From Phaseolus vulgaris (Eukaryota; Streptophyta; Magnoliopsida; Fabales; Fabaceae): a stretch of DNA of 64,000 nt. The notes beneath the pieces are model-generated. The model did not search any database and was not told the origin of the DNA. It saw only the letters and a list, made by a program, of their open reading frames with translations. This document shows positions 1 to 11,761 of this stretch, piece after piece (position 1 is the first letter of the stretch; each line of letters begins with the position of its first letter). Position numbers and translations under genes: made by a program. The DNA lies in the NCBI RefSeq assembly GCF_000499845.2, contig NC_023749.2:44147608-44211607 (forward strand), read 5' to 3'.

Positions 1-7
1 AAAGATA

Positions 8-1145
8 TTGAAGTGCCTCGACAGAAGCTGGCAACCAAAGGTGACTGCCATATCTGAAAGCCGTGATCTGTCAAAGCTGGGAACTTCTGCACTGTTTGGA
101 AAGCTAAGGGAGCATGAGCTAGAGCTCAAAAGACTCAAAGAGCAGGAAACAACAGAGAGAAAACCCAAAGGTCTTGCACTGAAAGCAACTGAACTGGATG
201 AGATCAAGGAGGAAAAAGAAGATGCTGAAGATGATGACACAATCAGCCTTCTTACAAAAAGATTCAGCAAATTCCTGAGGAAGAAAAGCAGAAATAGGAA
301 CCAGCAGAAAAGAAGGTATCCTAAACCCAATGATTCAAATTCCTCTAAATATACTTGCTTTGGCTGTGGCAAAACAGGGCATATCAAAACAGATTGTCCA
401 GACAATCAAACAAAGGACAAATCTGTCAGCAAGAAATTTGAAAGGAACAAGGGAAGAAGAGCTTACATCTCATGGGAGGAAAATGAAGTATCTTCAACCA
501 GCTGCTCTTCAACAGAAGATGAGGAAAACAATTTGTGCTTCATGATGAAGGATGAGGAGTCAATCTCTGATTCAGTAAGTGATTTCTCTGTGGATTCAGA
601 TAACTATGATCAATTGCTTGCTGCTTTCAAGGAAACTCATGATGAAGCAAATAGGCTAGCTGTAATATGCAATAAGCTGCAAAAGGTAAATAATGTGCTT
701 GCACCTAAAGTAAAAACACTTGAGGAAGAATTTCATAAAGCCAAAACAGATTTGGTAAGCCTTGAACTAACATGCTTGCATGCCTCTATTAAAACCTGTG
801 AAAACTGCAAAAAATTGGAAAAACAAGTGGAATATTTGCTGAAAACCCTTTCCAATTTCACCAAGGGAAGAGAAAACCTTGAGTCTCTCCTTGGATCACA
901 GAATGTTGTTTTCAATAAGAATGGTCTTGGTTATACCCCTGGAAATGTAACCAATGTCAAAAAGCTTTCAAGTTTTTTTGTTCCAGCAAAATCAGTTTTT
1001 TTCACCTTTTAACAGTGGCAAAAAGGCATCTCATGTAACCTGTTTTTACTGCATGAAATCTGGTCATACCTTTAGGTCTTGCATTGCTAGAAAGCATCTT
1101 GTGCCTAAGAACTTAGCAAAATGGCTACCAAAGAGAAGGTTTTAA
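8..1145 (+). pseudogene. copia gag, C-terminal part, frameshifted
   Basis: Capsid/nucleocapsid part of the retrotransposon polyprotein. A charged Lys/Glu-rich region is followed by a CCHC zinc knuckle (CFGCGKTGHIKTDC, about 350-392) and an acidic, coiled-coil-like stretch (about 600-880). The frame breaks near 960-1012 and continues in another frame with a second CCHC knuckle (CFYCMKSGHTFRSC, about 1039-1080). Two knuckles far apart in gag are what I would expect for this lineage. The N-terminus is missing because the window starts inside the gene. Confidence 0.8.
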
Positions 1146-1179
1146 TCTGTGTTGGACCCTATACTGAAAAGGGTACCAT

Positions 1180-4100
1180 TTGTATCATTTTTATTCTGTT
1201 TTGCAGATTGGCAGCAAGAAAAATCAGTGGTACTTGGACAATGGTTGTTCCAAGCATATGACTGGAGATCTTACAAAGTTTACTAGCTTGAAGCTCAAAG
1301 CAGAAGGACATGTAACCTATGGTGATAATAACCGAGGGAGGATTTTGGGCAGAGGCACTGTTGGAACAGGGAACTCAACAACCATTGAGAATGTGCTCTA
1401 TGTAGAAGGACTCAAGCATAGTCTTCTCGGCATAAGTCAGCTTTGTGACAAAGGATACAAAGTGAATTTTGAGTCAAAAGGCTGCATAATCTCAAGTAAT
1501 TCATCTAGTAAGGTACTGTTTACTGGTAAGAGAGTGAATAACATTTATCTGTTGAATATCATGGAAACTAACTCTTCAAATGAGTGCTTGCTGTCCAGAA
1601 GTGATGAGTCTTGGCTGTGGCACAGGAGGTTAGCTCACATACACACAAATCACTTGAATAAATTGAAATATAAAGATTTAGTTTCTGGTTTGCCTAACAT
1701 TAAATTTTAGGACAACAGGCTTTGTGATGCTTGTGTGAAAGGTAAACAAATCAAATCCTCTTTCAAGTTAAAGGATATTGTCTCTACAAAAAAGCCTTTG
1801 GATGTACTGCACATGGATTTATTTGGACCATCTAGAGTTGCTAGCTTGGCTGGAAATTTGTATGCTTTAGTTGTTGTGGATGATTACTCTAGATTTACAT
1901 GGACTTTATTTCTTGCACATAAACATGATGCTTACACTGCCTTTAAGAAATTAGCAAAGATTCTGCAAAATGAAAATGGTTGCTGCATAAAATCAATTCG
2001 AAGTGATCATGGGGGAGAGTTTCAAAATGCTAAGTTTGAGAGGTTATGTGAGAAGCATGGGATAGCACATACCTTTTCAGCCCCTAGGACACCCTAACAA
2101 AATGGAGTAGTTGAAAGGAAAAATAGATGATTAGAGGAACTAGCTAGAACTATGTTAAATGAATCTAAGCTTCCTAAGTATTTTTGGGCTGATGCAGTTT
2201 ATACTGCAGCTTATGTGTTAAATAGGACCTTAATAAGACCTATTCTTAAGAAAACCCCATATGAATTGTATAAGGGCAGAAAACCTAGTGTGAGCCACCT
2301 TAGAGTATTTGGGTGTAAATGTTTTGTATTGAATAATGGCAAAGAAAATCTTGGTAAGTTTGATGTTAAATCTGATGAAGGTGTGCACATTGGTTATGCT
2401 TTGAATGGTCATGCATATAGAGTCTTCAATAAAAGGTTGCTTATAGTAGAAGAATCAATGCATGTTGTATTTTATGAAACTGATCATAGCATATCTAAAA
2501 CTGTTGTTGATGACCTTGACATTAATGAATTTAAATCTGTTTTAAATCAAAATGAATCGATTCATTTTGATACTGTTGATACACATGCTATACAAGAATG
2601 TACTGCAGCTGCAGGTTTGCCAAAAGAGTGGAAAACCCCAAGAGATTTAACCCTTGATAATGTCATTGGGAACATTGAGAAAGAAGTATCAACTAGGAAA
2701 TCCTTGAACAACATCTGTGAAGCAATGGCTTTTGTATCTCAAGTGGAACCTAAGAATCTGAATGAAGCTCTCAAGGACAGCAACTGGAATTTAGCCATGC
2801 AAGATGAACTGAATCAATTTGCTCTTAATGAGGTCTGGACTCTTGTTCCTAGAATACCTGAGATGAATATAATTGGAACAAAATGGGTATTCAGAAACAA
2901 AATGGATGAGCACGGGGTGATTACCAGAAATAAGGTTAGGCTAGTGGCTAAAGGGTACAATCAAGAAGAATGAATAGACTATGATGAGACATATACACCA
3001 GTGGCACGACTAGAAGCTGTCAGATTGTTACTTGCCTTCTCCTGCATCAAAGGGTTCAAGCTATTTCAAATGGATGTGAAGAGTGCATTCTTGAATGGTT
3101 ATATAAATGAAGAGGTATTTGTTTCACAACCACCAGGTTTTGAAGACCATCAGCATCCAGAATACGTGTTCAAACTCAAAAAGGCTCTCTATGGGCTCAA
3201 GCAAGCTCCTAGGCAATGTTATGAGAGGCTAAGTGATTTTCTCACCTCACAAGGCTATGACAGAGGCACATTAGATAAGACCTTGTTCATCAAGAAGAAA
3301 GGGGATGACTCAATTCTAAAACAAGTATATGTGGATGATATCATTTTTGGATCAAACAATGAAGAATTGTGTGAAACTTTTGTGGAAATCATGAAGAACG
3401 AGTTTGAAATGTCAATGATGGATGAGTTGAACTATTTTCTAGGCTTGCAGGTCAAACAACTCAAGGATGGCATTTTCTTGAATCAAGCTAAGTACTGCAA
3501 GGATCTGCTGAAGAAATTTGAAATGGACAAGTGTAAACCAATCAGCACACCCTTCTTAACAAGCTGTCATTTGGATCATGATGAAGCTGGAATTTCTGTT
3601 GATGAAACCAAATACAGAGGACTCATAGGATCACTACTGTATCTCACTGCCAGCAGGCCAGATATAATGTTTGCAGTGTGCATGTGTGCAAGATTTCAAT
3701 CTGCTCCTAAAGAATCACACTACAATGCTGTCAAAAGGATTTTGAAGTATTTGCAAGGAACTAAAGAAGTTGGCTTGTGGTATCCAGGTAATATTTCATT
3801 AAGTTTAACTGGATATTCTGATTCAGATTTTGCAGGTTGCAAAATTGATAGGAAGAGCACAAGTGGAACCTGTCATTTGCTAGGATCAAGCTTGATCTCA
3901 TGGCAATGCAAAAAGCAGGCTTGTGTAGCTCTCTCCACTGCTGAAGCAGAATACATTGCAGTAGGGAGTTGCTGTGCTCAAACCATATGGCTAAGACAGC
4001 AATTGAATGATTTTGGTATCTTACTTAACCATATACCTCTGCTGTGTGATAATACAAGTGCAATCAACTTAACCAAAAATCCTGTCATGCATTCAAGAAC

Positions 4101-4278
4101 CAAACACATTGAAATTAGGCATCATTTTCTAAGGGAACACATATCTAATGGAACATGTGATATTAAGTTCATTGGTACTGATTTACAACTTGCTGATTTG
4201 TTCACAAAACCATTAGCCAAAGATAGGTTTAATTTTCTGCTTAATGAATTGGGTATTATAAATGTCAATTGTGCCTAG
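1180..4278 (+). pseudogene. copia pol: protease, integrase, RT, RNase H (stops in frame)
   Basis: Open blocks 1180-1710, 1735-2097, 2152-2973 and 3001-4278 together cover pol. Protease: WYLDNGCSKHMT, with DNG where DSG/DTG is usual. The integrase zinc region has WHRRLAHIH and LCDACVKGKQ. The integrase core has LHMDLFGPS and RSDHGGEF. RT has the copia signature VDVKSAFLNG region near 3075 and the active site YVDDIIFGS near 3330. RNase H has STAEAEYIA and ends at ADLFTKPL. Stops at about 1708, 2095, 2127 and 2971 interrupt it; at 2095 a Gln codon of the usual PQQNG motif reads TAA. The copy is dead as a source of protein but well preserved. Confidence 0.9.
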
Positions 4279-4686
4279 CAGTGAAAAATTAAATCTGTTT
4301 ATTCGTAATTGAATGTGTTTATTTTTTGTACTGATACGCATTTATGACTAGGAAAGAGAAATTGTGATTTTTGACTGCTTGACTGACCTAGTGAGCATTA
4401 ACCTATGTACCTTTGACGGTTTTGGTCATGGTTATGTAACCGATTTGATGGTTTGGGTGCTCAATAAAGGTATGAATTGTGTGCATCGTGACCCTAAATA
4501 TTTGCTGCATATTTTCAAAGATTCTCTGCATAAATTCAGAGCATAAAATCTTCATGCATATCCACTCATAACTGCCATATCAACCCATTCATTTCTATAT
4601 AAACCTGTGTGAATATCTGCTACCCACATTGGCTACCCATTTTCTGTTCTCACCATTTGAAACAAGAGAAAAATTCTGGTTCAACC

Positions 4687-5853
4687 ATGGCTTCTTCTTC
4701 AAAGAAACAGAAAAATAAGGGCAAGCAAACCACCTTTCAAGGTGTGCTAGAAGGTTGGTTCGCTGGAAATGAAGAAGCAAACAATGCCTACATCCACGAA
4801 ACAAGCAGAAAGCAGATTAATATACCCAAGGTGCTGGACTTCAACTGGCTGAAATCTGAAAAACTGGAAGAAACAAGGGCTGTGTTGAAGCACCAGAAAC
4901 TGAAAAAGCTGCTGGAATTAACGGGTAATGTATATCCTGACTTGGTTAAGGTGTTTTACACTAACCTCACATTGGATGGAAAGAATGATGTCTCTTATGT
5001 GAAAGGGACCAAGATGAAGATCACAAGTGAGGTGTGGAATTCTGTGGCTGGAATAAAGTATGCTGGACTAAAAGTAGGAAAGGGAAACACCAGTGGAATC
5101 CAAGAATTCAACAAGCTGCAATACTATAAAAGCTGCATGAGGAATCCTACAGAGAGTATAAACAGGTTCCATGCAGGGCACTTGAACCTCACTCCACGCC
5201 TAGTTGCCTACATCATAGCATGGCAACTTATTCCAAGAGGAACAAACCATGCTGTCTTACATGAAGAGGATCTAATTCTCCTATATTGCATCATGAACCA
5301 GATTAAGGTAAACTGGGTTTTCATTATCAATGAACACATGCTCAAATCAAAAAGGTTGGCTGATTACCGATTTCCCTATGCTATAATTGTTTCCAAATTG
5401 ATTGATTACTTTGGTATTGATGTTACAAATGAGAGAAACGACCCTATCAAGGTTGTAAGTGAGATTGATACTTCAACTCTCACCAAAATGGGTTTTCACA
5501 AAATTGAGGACAAGTGGGTGGTTCTCAAAGGGAAGGACCCTCAAGCAGAACATGAGGCATCAAACCTCCACAATGAGGATGAAGATGAAGCTGTTCCTAT
5601 GGATGATGACTCACCTGCTACCCAGTCTGTGCATGAGGAAGTTGCTGCAAATGCCATAGTTGCCTATCAAGCTCCAAAATACCGAGGAGAACCAATGTCT
5701 ATGTTTGAAAGGCAAGTGTTGTATCGTCTTGATGTAATGTCTGCAGAACAAAGGGCATACTTTGAGACTACTCATGCAAGGTTTCAACACCTTAATGATC
5801 AGATTGAAGGGGTTCAGGCACAACTTGCAGAGCTTTACTACAAGGATCAGTAG
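4687..5853 (+). CDS. Extra ORF downstream of pol (putative plant transposon protein domain)
   Basis: Open reading frame of 388 codons in the element's sense strand, 400 bp after pol. I choose the ATG at 4687 (context AACCATGGC fits the plant consensus) over an upstream in-frame ATG at 4609. The N-terminus is Lys/Ser-rich. The middle has the RLVAYIIAWQLIPRGTNHA and DLILLYCIMNQIKVNW region that I recognise from the 'putative plant transposon protein' family found in many plant LTR elements. An acidic stretch (about 5560-5640) and a short predicted coiled coil close it. Its position is that of the 'envelope-like' ORF of SIRE elements, but I see no signal peptide or clear membrane span, so an envelope role is not supported. 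It is intact while gag-pol is broken. Confidence 0.75.
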   Translation: MASSSKKQKNKGKQTTFQGVLEGWFAGNEEANNAYIHETSRKQINIPKVLDFNWLKSEKLEETRAVLKHQKLKKLLELTGNVYPDLVKVFYTNLTLDGKNDVSYVKGTKMKITSEVWNSVAGIKYAGLKVGKGNTSGIQEFNKLQYYKSCMRNPTESINRFHAGHLNLTPRLVAYIIAWQLIPRGTNHAVLHEEDLILLYCIMNQIKVNWVFIINEHMLKSKRLADYRFPYAIIVSKLIDYFGIDVTNERNDPIKVVSEIDTSTLTKMGFHKIEDKWVVLKGKDPQAEHEASNLHNEDEDEAVPMDDDSPATQSVHEEVAANAIVAYQAPKYRGEPMSMFERQVLYRLDVMSAEQRAYFETTHARFQHLNDQIEGVQAQLAELYYKDQ

Positions 5854-6190
5854 TCATCTGTTTTTAATGCTTTCTTTATCAGCTTTCAAATGTCTGTAAT
5901 GCTGAACAATATGGTTTTCTTTCTGGACTATTATGGTTATGGTTTCTGTTTTATATTTTTTTCCCTATGCTTCTATGCTGTTTGATGAATCCAAAGGGGG
6001 AGAAAAATAGCTGAAAAATAGCTCACCATGCAAGGTGAAGCTAGCAGAAACAGGGAGTTAATTCTGCACCTTAAAACCATTTCTCATGCTATGCAATGTT
6101 GCTGTTTTTTTCTGGTTTAAAATCTGGTGCAGTGCAGGTGCTTAAAGCAACAAAGCTATGAGGTTAGCTATGGGGATTTGTCTCCATCAA
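5854..6190 (+). other. 3' untranslated region of the copia element
   Basis: No coding potential. It contains a purine run AAAGGGGGAGAAAAA near 5993-6007 and another AACAGGGGAGAT just before the LTR. Two purine tracts may serve as internal and terminal plus-strand primers, which is an inference from position. Confidence 0.5.
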
Positions 6191-6201
6191 ACAGGGGAGA
6201 T
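6190..6201 (+). other. Polypurine tract next to 3' LTR
   Basis: AACAGGGGAGAT lies directly before the TGTTG start of the LTR, the expected site and composition for the plus-strand primer. Confidence 0.8.
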
Positions 6202-7976
6202 TGTTGAAGATGGTTGTTGCCCCTTCAAGATTGTGTTTGATGAAGACTTTTATGTACATTTCATGTGTATTTTGCTTTGCTTTAAGTGTGTCTTAGGTAG
6301 TGCTTAGAGGTTGTCTAAGAGTGGGCTTTTTGTTGAGTAACTCACCTCATAACCACTGGCCATGTGATAAGAACAAGCATAAGTTTTCTTAAACTGTTTT
6401 TCACATGTTTTACAAAAACCACGTTTACTGCATAAAAATAAATCTGTTCTTTTCTAAATAAACAGATTCATTTTTACACTGATGCCTTGTCTAAGTCTTG
6501 TGAAAATTAGATTTTGTGCATCATGTATTTTGACTAAGTCTTCTATCTTTCAAAACGACTGTGTTTCAAATAGTTAAGCTTTTCTGTTTTCGTTTTGAAA
6601 AATAAATCTGTTCATCTGTAAATGAATACATTCTTTTTCTCTCTGGTGCCATATCTAGCTTAAGCGTTTTTCAGTTTTATCTCTGCACCAGAATGGTTGA
6701 CTAAGTCTCCTCACTTAACAAATTCTCTAACTGCTTTTGAAAATAAATCTGTTCATTTTATTTTCAATCTGTTCATTTTATAACAGCTTTAACTGTTTTT
6801 TTAAAATTCTGTTATAAGTTGGTTTTCTATAAAATGAAAACTTGTTTCTGAGTTTAAACATCGTTCATACATTTGTAAAAACAAGTTTTACAGCAGAGAA
6901 TTAAGAGTTTACAAAGGATTAGCATTTGTTCTTCAAAGATTTCGAAAATCACAAAGTGCTTGTTCTTGGTTTGGTTCCAAAAGCTTGGTGTGAGGTGTTG
7001 CTACTGTTCTAGAAATCTTGCCTACTGGTTTAAGGCAGATCTTTGTATCCTCAATCAGGTGTAGTCGTTTCACTTCTCATTTCTTGTAATAGTTTGGTTG
7101 AACACTCTTCTTGATAGGTTTTCTTGAAGAGTGTGTGTCAGCTTAAATAGGTTTTTTCAGCAAGAGTACCTAAGTTCTTGTAGGTTTCAAGAACAGTGGG
7201 AATTGTGTTTGTTTGTATTGTGATTTAGTGAATTTCACCTTGGTTTTAGGTGAAGACTGGATGTAGCTCAGTTGAGTGAACCAGTATAACTGACATGTGT
7301 TCATTCTCTCTCAATCTCTGCAATTAAGTTTCTGCATAATTGATAAAACAGCAAAGAAATAAATCTGTTCATTCATTAATAAATCTGTTTTTTTCTGGGC
7401 TCGTTTCATCCTGTTCTTAATTTCAGGAAAAGTTGTTTGAGTCAGATAAGAACATATAAAATTTGTTAAAAGCTACTGGAACAGATTGATTGTGATAGGT
7501 TGCTCAAGAAATTGTCAAAGCTATTAATTGAACCTTAAACAATTGCTTAAAATTGAAGCTTGTTGTTCTGTGATTCATTGTTCTTAATTTCTGGAAAACT
7601 GTGTCTTTCAAGAAGAACACTTATAATTTGTTAAAAGTCACTGGAACAGGTTGATTGTAAAGGTTACTCAATTAATTGGCATGCTATCAATCGAACCTTA
7701 ATCATTTGCTTGAAATTGAAGTTTGTTGTTTTGTGTTTCACTGTGTTTCAAATCTAATATCAATGTGTGTGCATCTGGAAAATCTATCTGCATAATCTTG
7801 TGATTAACCTTGCTGTATAAACGCTTTTCAAACAAAAACAGTGCTGAAATAAATCTGTTCATTTTCTCATAAAGCAATTTATTTTCTGTAAACTGTGTTA
7901 AACACTGTTTTTGTGAGAAAGTTTTAATAGGTCAATTCACCCCCCCTCTTGAACTTTGGCACTATTAAACCCAACA
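6202..7976 (+). repeat. 3' LTR of the SIRE/Maximus-like element
   Basis: Starts TGTTGAAGATGG after the polypurine tract and ends ACCCAACA, giving TGTTG...CAACA termini, 1775 bp. A closely similar sequence begins at 63151, confirming the left edge. The LTR carries many copies of AATAAATCTGTTC followed by T/A-rich sequence (about 6437, 6601, 6740, 7357, 7848) and two related blocks around 7428-7535 and 7580-7700. Where transcription starts cannot be fixed by eye. Confidence 0.88.
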
Positions 7977-8300
7977 CATTTGAATATTGATTGCAAAACC
8001 ATTAATCAATGCACCAAGAAGGAAAAATAAACCACCTGCCAACATTGAGGTCTTGCGTCCCATCATTCTTGAGGTGGTGGAAGCAAAGAAAGAAGCTACT
8101 AATGCAGCAAGATATAAAGAAGAGGTAAATAAAGTAAGGATCTGGTTGTTGAATTTGCAATATTGACTCTCATGGTTGGACTCATCTTTCATTTGTCTGT
8201 AAACACTTGGAAAGAATTTTATCAAGAATGGTTCCATAGAAGTGACTCCTCCCGTAATTCCAAGATCATAACCAAAGACACTAGTGCAGATATGTAAAAC

Positions 8301-8626
8301 AAATGCGGCTATTTTCAATTTACAAATGCGGTCATAGAACCGCATTTGATCAGCACGTATTCGTAAATCTGGAATTTACAAATGCGGTCCTATGACCGCA
8401 TTCATAAATCACATTTACAAATGCGGTCATTTTAGGTAACCGCATTTGTATATTATTCTGAATTAGGGAGTGGGTTTGGGGTTTAGGATTTATGAATGCG
8501 GTCTTGGTAAAGACCGCATTCATAAATCACTATTTACAAATGCGGTCATTTACCAAGACCGCATTTGTAAATGCGAATTCACTATTTACAAATGCGGTCT
8601 TGGTAAATGACCGCATTTGTAAATAG
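8301..8626. repeat. CACTA left subterminal repeat region
   Basis: About a dozen copies of (A)CAAATGCGGTC, or GACCGCATTTG on the other strand, some as GAATGCGGTC, occur in 325 bp. They are mostly paired head to head, so each pair can fold into a hairpin. In En/Spm-type elements such subterminal motifs bind the regulatory transposon protein. Confidence 0.85.
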
Positions 8627-8787
8627 TGATTTTTTTTTTAAAATACACTCTGTTTTGTGCAGAAACCATATATTTAAATAACCTGCATAATGATCAAACC
8701 CAGCCAGACAAATACAGAAATGTAGTGATCAATTGAAATCATCAAAATGTACATTTACAAGTGATCAAATTACATATAATAAAACCA
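8627..8787. other. CACTA noncoding stretch 3' of the Ulp1-like gene
   Basis: AT-rich, no ORF, no subterminal motif; presumably the 3' UTR of the minus-strand gene ending at 8788. Confidence 0.4.
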
Positions 8788-11643
8788 CTATTGTTTACCT
8801 ATGCTAGAGTTATAAAAATTAATGAAATATGTGGACCAAGAATCTCTAACATATGAAATGCCTTCCTCACTCAATGGTGTTTCTTCTGTGAATAACTGCA
8901 TTGCAAAGTTGACATAAATTAGTTTCTAGATATATATATGTTCAAGAATTATAAAAATGATTTAACATATACCTCTTTCCAACCAGTTTTAACACCTAGT
9001 CTTATAATGGTAATCATCCATTGCATAATGTAATAGCCACACTCATAGCTTCCTGGTTGTTTATTACACTATAATTCAATAAAAAGTAATATGTTAGTAT
9101 ATTGATAAACAATGATAATAGAGAAAGAAAAAAATTACAAACCTTTACTCTTATGTAGTTCAAATTATTTGAACTGGATCGACCTTTTAGGATGTTATAT
9201 CCACGCCATGAACTGGTTAATACAAAAAACCTCGTTAGTAGATGGTTAATTAGTAACATACAAAGTTAAGTTTATACTATACTTACGTATCAATGATATC
9301 CTTAAATTTTGTGGGCATCTTCTTGTGTAGGGAACAGAACCACACAGCAGTCTTATCAACCATTGATAAGACAAGTAACTGCCAATGATGCCTATATGAT
9401 CATTGAAAAGAGTTAGTAAATATTTAAAACATGAAATAATAATAATTGATGACATATAATTAAACTTACTCATTAATATAAGGGCATAAATAAATTTGTT
9501 TTCCCTCTTTTTCCAGGATGTTAGTGATGTATGCTTGAGTCTCAGTTGAGTTTGGTCCAACGGGATTAGTATATGTAGGATCTACGAATCCATACATATT
9601 TTCTTTCCCCTCAGTGATACAGACTCTATGCAAAAACCTACAAGTTTTTAGTTAAAGCATAATCAATAATGATTTAACATAAAGTAAATTGAATAATAGG
9701 TAAAGATACTTACATCATAAAAAATTGAATTATACTTATATTGAGCTCCTGTTTCCCAGATATAAATTCTGATAAATCTGTGTTGTAAATCATCAGTGGC
9801 AGTTCAGTGTTGATTTGAAAAAATGTATTATCCCACGGAACTGGAAAAGGATCATTGCCAATCTGACTAGCAATGAGACGTAGGGAAGCCATAGGATCGT
9901 CAACTGGAACCTCACGCTTCTTTTTCGGACTTGGTGGCTGAAAAGGTTTCTACAAGATAAACAACATTTGTATTAAATTATATGTAATATATAAATATAA
10001 ATAAAAAATAATATAATGAAACGAAATTATTACATGAGGTTCGGGCATAGATCGAATGAGCTCTCTGGGCCAGGCAACGAATGTCTGAAATGCATCGGCC
10101 ACAGTGGTTACCTCATCTGAAGGTAGTGGAACACGAGCATCAGGAAATCGTACTTTTTCAACTGTTACCTTCGCCACATCAGGGGACAGAGGAACGTTAT
10201 GTAAGGTGGTGGCGTTTGTATAGACTTTTCCAAGTGCCACCACCCGAGGAAGTTTGCCGCCCACTACCAGTAGCTCACAATCCTCTGTCTGCCCATTGAT
10301 ATCATCCCCTGATGTTGGAGGAGCCGCACAACTCCCCTTTGTGCTCTTGGGAGTGGGACTAACAAGGGGTTCAATCGGCTCAGCACAAACTTGTTGCGAT
10401 AGAAACTCTTGTCGCATTCGATCATTCTCCTTTTTCATCTCCAGCCACATCAAATCAGTCTCCTTTCTCATCTCCTCCATTATTTCTTCACGTAACTTAC
10501 TCTTCATTTGAGTTTCCTTCTTGGAGGAGGAGGATGGCTGTCGTTCTGAAACTCCAAAATAAAGTTTAATTCCGACCCCTTGTCCAGCGGCACGAACACG
10601 ACCAGAGTGTTCAGGTCGTCCAATTGCTTCAACCAGGATATCGTGACGACCTTCAGCAACAAATTTACCATCGGATTCCAAGGAATCCTGCAAGAGTACA
10701 CAAAAACCATATTTTCAATCATTAATATAATTAATGCTTTAAAAAAATTGAAAATAACAAAAATAACTTACAATTTTTTCGATTATAACCCCGGATTGCT
10801 CAGAACTTGGTGCACCCGACTTCTTAATTCGGGCCCTCTTCCATTTTACATGGCGAAAAGGTGGTGATGGAGGAGAAGTGACCCCTGTTGAGATTTCTCC
10901 TTTTCCACCATCAGTGTTTGCTCAAGTTTTCTATACCCCGAACGAGACATAACGTGCGGGGTAAGATTCTTCAAAGCTATCTCTTGAGCTTTCTTCCGAC
11001 GATCCTGTCATAATTGAAATAAACAAACTGAAGTAAATAAGATAAACTTATTAATGTTATATAATCAAAAAAGTTACTTCACTTACCATCCAAGCCTCAT
11101 TTTCACGGCTTTCTCTAAAAAGACGCCATGTCTCTTCATCAATATGTTGGTACTTTAAACATGGATTTTCGTCTTTAAGGTCGCCAAAAATGTTTCTCGA
11201 AGTCAGTCTTGACTTAAAGGTACAAAATTTAAGTGCGATATTGGATAATATCTTTGATCGAAGCGGTTCCACATCAGGAATGTCAAAGTTTGCCTGGAAA
11301 ATAACATCATCAAATTAAAATTAATTAATCAATATTAAAAAGCATTATATGATAACAATAATAATGTAAAGCTTACCAGAACATCCTCCCATAGCATGTT
11401 CCGATCAACCTCTGAAACCTCATCCCATGAATTAATCAAAATGGAGAGCCTCTCACGAGAAACAACTCCAAGATAGCTCATAAACTCATCTGCCTTAGGA
11501 CCAAAAGCCACTCCAGTGTTGACGTCAATATCAACATGTGTCTTCTCACCAGCAGCACGTCTCAATGCAAGACGCTTCAATCTAGTAGGTCCTCTATTGC
11601 CTCGTCCAGATCGAGGTCTGTTTGGAGTCTGGTCGTCATCCAT
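8788..11643 (-). pseudogene. CACTA-associated protein with Ulp1 (C48)-like C-terminus, ten exons
   Basis: Exons placed by GT/AG sites and frame, 5' to 3': 11643-11377, 11293-11087, 11004-10772, 10687-10034, 9950-9714, 9637-9470, 9391-9287, 9213-9142, about 9069-8973, about 8905-8788. The first exons (MDDDQTPNRPRSGRG, basic; DEETWRLFRESRENEAWM; HVMSRSGYRKLEQ) match the plant En/Spm Ptta-type transposase family. A Glu/Lys coiled coil (KLREEIMEEMRKETDLMWLE) follows. The last exons carry HHWQLLVLS, AVWFCSLHKK and KQPGSYECGYYIMQW, matching the His, Asp-position and Gln...Cys blocks of Ulp1 cysteine proteases. Where Asp is expected the sequence reads FCSL, so classical catalysis is doubtful. A one-base shift in exon 3 (about 10905-10925) would break the protein. 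Confidence 0.78.
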
Positions 11644-11761
11644 GTCTCTGTTAAAAAAATTAGGTAACAAACATTAGTTAATGTGAATCGAATTAAAATC
11701 ATATAAAAATAATACAAAAAATTCTAAATGTTTATTTACATGTTGCATATGGGTTGAATGT

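Larger units (their letters stand above)
1..7976 (+). mobile_element. SIRE/Maximus-like Ty1/copia retrotransposon, 3' part
   Basis: Order seen: gag with CCHC knuckles, aspartic protease, integrase, reverse transcriptase, RNase H, a separate downstream ORF, polypurine tract, and a long LTR starting TGTTGAAG and ending CCAACA. Protease-integrase-RT order is diagnostic of Ty1/copia; a large extra ORF after pol and LTRs over 1 kb suggest the SIRE/Maximus lineage (inference). The 5' LTR and start of gag lie left of the window. Gag-pol carries several stops and frameshifts, so this copy cannot make its own polyprotein. The right end abuts sugar-transporter coding sequence at 7977, so it inserted into that gene; the 5-bp target duplication (predicted CATTT) cannot be checked here. 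Confidence 0.9.
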
